Shown here: piece after piece, positions 60,899 through 64,000 of the stretch | How the letters are laid out: each line of letters begins with the position of its first letter | Position numbering within the stretch: the first letter of the stretch is position 1 | NCBI RefSeq assembly: GCF_040419245.1 | Contig: NZ_JAZHOH010000001.1 | Coordinates: 3,596,001-3,660,000 of the forward strand | Direction: 5' to 3' | Origin: Ewingella sp. CoE-038-23 | GTDB lineage: Bacteria; Pseudomonadota; Gammaproteobacteria; Enterobacterales; Enterobacteriaceae | Length of the DNA stretch: 64,000 nt | The notes under the pieces: generated by a model | What the model was told of the DNA's origin: nothing | Databases searched by the model: none | What the model saw: the letters and a program-made list of their open reading frames with translations, nothing else | Position numbers and translations under genes: made by a program

Positions 60899-61858
60899 TT
60901 AGCAGTAGCCGTAAGTCATCAGACGCTGGTAGCGACGGTTGCGCAGTTCTTCATTATTCAGAACATCCAGATCGCTCAGATCAGCTTCCAACTGGGCACG
61001 CAGGGACGCGGCCATGGCAGGAACGTCGCGATGCGCGCCGCCCAGAGGCTCAGGGATAACAGAGTCAATCAGCTTCAGCTCTTTCAGGCGTGGCGCAATG
61101 ATACCCATTGCTTCCGCAGCCAGTGGCGCTTTATCGGCGCTTTTCCACAGGATAGACGCACAGCCTTCCGGTGAAATCACTGAGTAGGTGCTGTATTGCA
61201 GCATGTTAACTTTGTCGCCAACGCCAATGGCCAATGCACCACCAGAGCCGCCTTCACCAATAACGGTACAGATAACCGGCACGTTCAGACGGGACATCTC
61301 GCGCAGGTTGCGGGCGATAGCTTCGGACTGACCACGCTCTTCTGCGCCCACGCCAGGGTAAGCACCCGGGGTGTCGATGAAGGTGATGATTGGCAGCTTG
61401 AAGCGCTCGGCCATTTCCATCAGACGTAATGCTTTGCGATAGCCTTCTGGTGCTGGCATACCGAAGTTACGGCGGATTTTTTCTTTAGTTTCACGACCTT
61501 TTTGATGACCAATGATCATCACAGGACGCTCACCTAAACGCGCGATACCACCAACGATAGCTTTATCGTCAGCATAAGCACGGTCACCAGCCAGTTCATC
61601 AAAATCGGTGAAGATATGTTTGATGTAATCCAGGGTGTAAGGGCGACGCGGGTGGCGCGCCAGTTGGGCAATCTGCCAGGCACCCAGATCAGAGAAAATC
61701 TTTCGAGTCAGTTCAACGCTTTTTTCACGCAGGCGCTCAACTTCTTCGTCCAGATTAATATCCAATTTTTCGTCTTGACGGCTGACTGCAGTCAGCGAGT
61801 CAATTTTCGCTTCCAGCTCCGCAATCGGCTGTTCAAAATCCAGAAAATTCAGACTCAT
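60899..61858 (-). CDS. accA: Acetyl-CoA carboxylase carboxyltransferase subunit alpha
   Basis: A 319-residue subunit (E. coli: 319) which, with AccD, moves carboxyl from biotin to acetyl-CoA in the first step of fatty acid synthesis. Crotonase-like domain with [34 protein letters not shown] and [22 protein letters not shown] precedes ATG 61858. Twelve bases separate it from dnaE, so it is probably cotranscribed, with its own terminator after. Confidence 0.97.
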   Translation of the reverse strand: MSLNFLDFEQPIAELEAKIDSLTAVSRQDEKLDINLDEEVERLREKSVELTRKIFSDLGAWQIAQLARHPRRPYTLDYIKHIFTDFDELAGDRAYADDKAIVGGIARLGERPVMIIGHQKGRETKEKIRRNFGMPAPEGYRKALRLMEMAERFKLPIITFIDTPGAYPGVGAEERGQSEAIARNLREMSRLNVPVICTVIGEGGSGGALAIGVGDKVNMLQYSTYSVISPEGCASILWKSADKAPLAAEAMGIIAPRLKELKLIDSVIPEPLGGAHRDVPAMAASLRAQLEADLSDLDVLNNEELRNRRYQRLMTYGYC

Positions 61859-61870
61859 AGCATTCCTATT

Positions 61871-64000
61871 TTAGTCAAATTCCAGTTCCACCTGCTCGGT
61901 ACCTACAAGCGTTCGCAGATCCAGCAACAGTTTATCGGTCGGCGTTACACGCCACGTTGCACCGAATCGTAGCCGGGCACGCGCATTTTCTCGTTGGTAG
62001 TACAGATGTACTGGTATCGTCCCCGATCGGTGAGGTTCCAACGATTGGCGGAGACGGTTTAAAAGCTGGTCATCAATTTGCCTGTCAGTCAGCGAGATAG
62101 CAAGACCGCGAGCATATTTTTCACGTGCTTCACTGATGTCCATAACGTCGCGGGCCATCATTTTAAGCCCGCCGCTGAAGTCATCAAAGCTGACCTGTCC
62201 AGTGGCGATAAGGATACGGTCTTTTTCCAATAAATGCTGGAATTTTTCTAGCGCTTCGGTGAACAACATTACTTCCAGACGACCGGAACGGTCGTCTAAC
62301 GTACAGATACCAATGCGGTTTCCCCGTTTGGTAACCATTACCCTCGCAGCGATAACCAAGCCCACTGCGATAGTCATTTTGCCCCGGTCGGTCGGGTGCA
62401 TATCTTTTAGACGCTGGCCGCCGCCGTAACGCTCAATTTCTTTTAGATATTGCGTTATCGGGTGACCGGTGAGGTACAGCCCGAGCGTTTCGCGTTCGCC
62501 GTCCAGCACCGTCTGTTCTGGCCACGGCGTGACGTTGGCATAAGACTTTTCAACCTGCTCAGGGGCTTCGGCCAGTACGCCGAACATGTCCACCTGCCCG
62601 ATAGCCTCGGCTTTCGCGTGCTGATCGGCAGCCTTCAGCGCATCGCCTAAAGAGCTCATCAACGCGGCGCGGTGCGGGCCGAGACGATCAAAGGCACCGG
62701 ACATGATCAGCTTTTCAAGAATGCGTTTATTGAGCTTTTTCACATCGGCGCGGGCGCACAGGTCAAACAGCTCTTTGAAATAGCCGCCTTCGTTTCGCGC
62801 TTCAATAATGGCTTCGATGGGGCCTTCGCCCACGCCTTTTATCGCGCCAATGCCGTAAACAATCTCACCTTCGTCATTGACGTGGAAATGGTACAAGCCG
62901 CTGTTGATATCTGGTGGCAGGATTTTCAACCCCATGCGCCAGCATTCGTCAACCAGACCCACCACCTTCTCAGTGTTGTCCATATCGGCAGTCATTACCG
63001 CCGCCATAAACTCAGCCGGATAATGCGCTTTCAGCCATAAGGTCTGATAGGAAACCAGCGCATAAGCTGCGGAGTGGGACTTGTTGAAACCATAACCAGC
63101 AAACTTCTCTACCAGGTCGAAGATTTTAACTGCCAGTTCGCCGTCAATGCCACGAGATTTTGCACCATCTTCAAAACCGCCGCGCTGCTTGGCCATTTCG
63201 ACCGGGTTCTTTTTACCCATGGCGCGACGCAGCATGTCCGCACCGCCCAGCGAGTAACCCGCCAGCACCTGTGCAATCTGCATCACCTGTTCTTGGTACA
63301 GGATGATGCCATAGGTCGGCTCCAGCACCGGCTTCAGAGACTCATGCTGCCACTGAATGTCGGGGTAAGACAGCTCTTCGCGGCCGTGTTTACGGTCGAT
63401 AAAGTTATCTACCATGCCTGACTGCAACGGCCCCGGACGGAACAGGGCCACTAATGCGATCATATCTTCGAAACAGTCGGGCTTCAGGCGTTTAATCAAA
63501 TCTTTCATACCACGGGATTCGAGCTGGAATACCGCCGTGGTTTCTGAGCGCTGCAGCATGTCGAAGCTTTTCTTATCTTCGAGCGGGATGGCAGCGATAT
63601 CAATAGGTTCGAGTCCGGATTTCGCGCGACGGGCGTTAATCATGCCCAGCGCCCAGTCGATGATGGTCAGCGTGCGCAGGCCGAGGAAGTCAAACTTCAC
63701 CAGACCGGCATATTCGACGTCGTTTTTGTCGAATTGGGTGACCGGATGGTTACCCTCGGCGTCACAGTACAATGGCGCAAAATCAGTAATTTTGGTTGGC
63801 GCGATCACCACGCCCCCGGCATGTTTACCGGCGTTACGGGTGACACCTTCGAGCTTGCGCGCCATGTCGATCAGCGCTTTAACCTCTTCATCTGCTTCAT
63901 AAATTTCTGGCAGCTGGGGTTCGGCAGCAAAGGCCTTTTCGAGCGTCATGCCCGGATCTGGCGGTACCAGTTTGGAGATTCGATCGACGAATCCGTAAGG
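61871..64000 (-). CDS. dnaE: DNA polymerase III alpha subunit, C-terminal part
   Basis: The gene is cut by the right edge; about 709 residues remain (whole E. coli protein: 1160), from [17 protein letters not shown] onward. It covers most of the palm with [13 protein letters not shown] (the third catalytic Asp, 555 in E. coli; the pair 401/403 is outside), fingers with [20 protein letters not shown], the beta-binding region with a clamp motif near QADMF-like QVDMFGVL, an OB fold and a C-terminal tau-binding domain. Strong similarity to E. coli throughout. Ends in ELEFD. Confidence 0.97.
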   Translation of the reverse strand, partial: PYGFVDRISKLVPPDPGMTLEKAFAAEPQLPEIYEADEEVKALIDMARKLEGVTRNAGKHAGGVVIAPTKITDFAPLYCDAEGNHPVTQFDKNDVEYAGLVKFDFLGLRTLTIIDWALGMINARRAKSGLEPIDIAAIPLEDKKSFDMLQRSETTAVFQLESRGMKDLIKRLKPDCFEDMIALVALFRPGPLQSGMVDNFIDRKHGREELSYPDIQWQHESLKPVLEPTYGIILYQEQVMQIAQVLAGYSLGGADMLRRAMGKKNPVEMAKQRGGFEDGAKSRGIDGELAVKIFDLVEKFAGYGFNKSHSAAYALVSYQTLWLKAHYPAEFMAAVMTADMDNTEKVVGLVDECWRMGLKILPPDINSGLYHFHVNDEGEIVYGIGAIKGVGEGPIEAIIEARNEGGYFKELFDLCARADVKKLNKRILEKLIMSGAFDRLGPHRAALMSSLGDALKAADQHAKAEAIGQVDMFGVLAEAPEQVEKSYANVTPWPEQTVLDGERETLGLYLTGHPITQYLKEIERYGGGQRLKDMHPTDRGKMTIAVGLVIAARVMVTKRGNRIGICTLDDRSGRLEVMLFTEALEKFQHLLEKDRILIATGQVSFDDFSGGLKMMARDVMDISEAREKYARGLAISLTDRQIDDQLLNRLRQSLEPHRSGTIPVHLYYQRENARARLRFGATWRVTPTDKLLLDLRTLVGTEQVELEFD

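Overview
The window is chromosomal DNA of a gammaproteobacterium of the order Enterobacterales. Nearly every recognisable gene from about 11.8 kb onward is close to an E. coli counterpart (nrdHIEF, proVWX, emrRAB, yfiF-trxC-tapT-patZ-pssA-yfiM, gmhB, metNIQ, rcsF-trmO, proS, nlpE, arfB-yaeQ, yaeP-rof, tilS-yaeR-ldcC, accA-dnaE). Gene order and content differ from E. coli and Salmonella in ways that suggest a Serratia/Rahnella/Ewingella/Rouxiella-like lineage. The genus cannot be fixed from the sequence alone.

Region 1 (1-11.7 kb) is accessory. It holds a truncated solute-binding protein with an M20 amidohydrolase and a divergent LysR regulator; a PhzF-family protein divergent from a lone siderophore-type lysine/ornithine/diamine N-hydroxylase; a CYTH protein; a YicN-like membrane protein; an AraC-GyrI regulator; a small conserved protein; an MFS exporter; elaB followed by a structured, terminator-ended RNA segment; and a MocR regulator facing an AhpD-like gene.

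Region 2 (11.7-34.5 kb) follows the E. coli nrdHIEF - proVWX - ygaY - emrRAB backbone with additions. Candidate NrdR boxes precede nrdH. Between nrdF and proV sit an ABC1/UbiB-like kinase, a CitS-type 2-hydroxycarboxylate transporter and a CitA/CitB two-component pair. The proU operon keeps a recognisable P2-like promoter and carries two tandem proX genes. The emr operon contains its own outer-membrane channel gene between emrR and emrA.

Region 3 (34.5-47.8 kb) is yfiF-trxC-tapT-patZ-pssA-yfiM, then a complete rRNA operon on the minus strand (16S - tRNA-Ile - tRNA-Ala - 23S - 5S) with P1/P2 promoters, boxA elements and a T1/T2 double terminator. Its left flank matches that of E. coli rrnG and its right flank that of rrnH, so the operon is a junction between two regions that are separate in E. 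coli.

Region 4 (47.8-64 kb) is conserved housekeeping DNA: gmhB, the methionine importer metNIQ behind a promoter whose spacer is filled by two MetJ boxes, rcsF-trmO-proS, nlpE, arfB-yaeQ, yaeP-rof, tilS-yaeR-ldcC, accA and the 3' two-thirds of dnaE, cut by the window edge. No prophage, insertion sequence, CRISPR array or integron was seen. No clearly new multi-gene system was recognised. The most unusual points are the citS-citAB insertion with a sensor lacking the usual citrate-binding arginine, the doubled proX, the orphan N-hydroxylase, the attenuator-like RNA after elaB and the hybrid rRNA junction.
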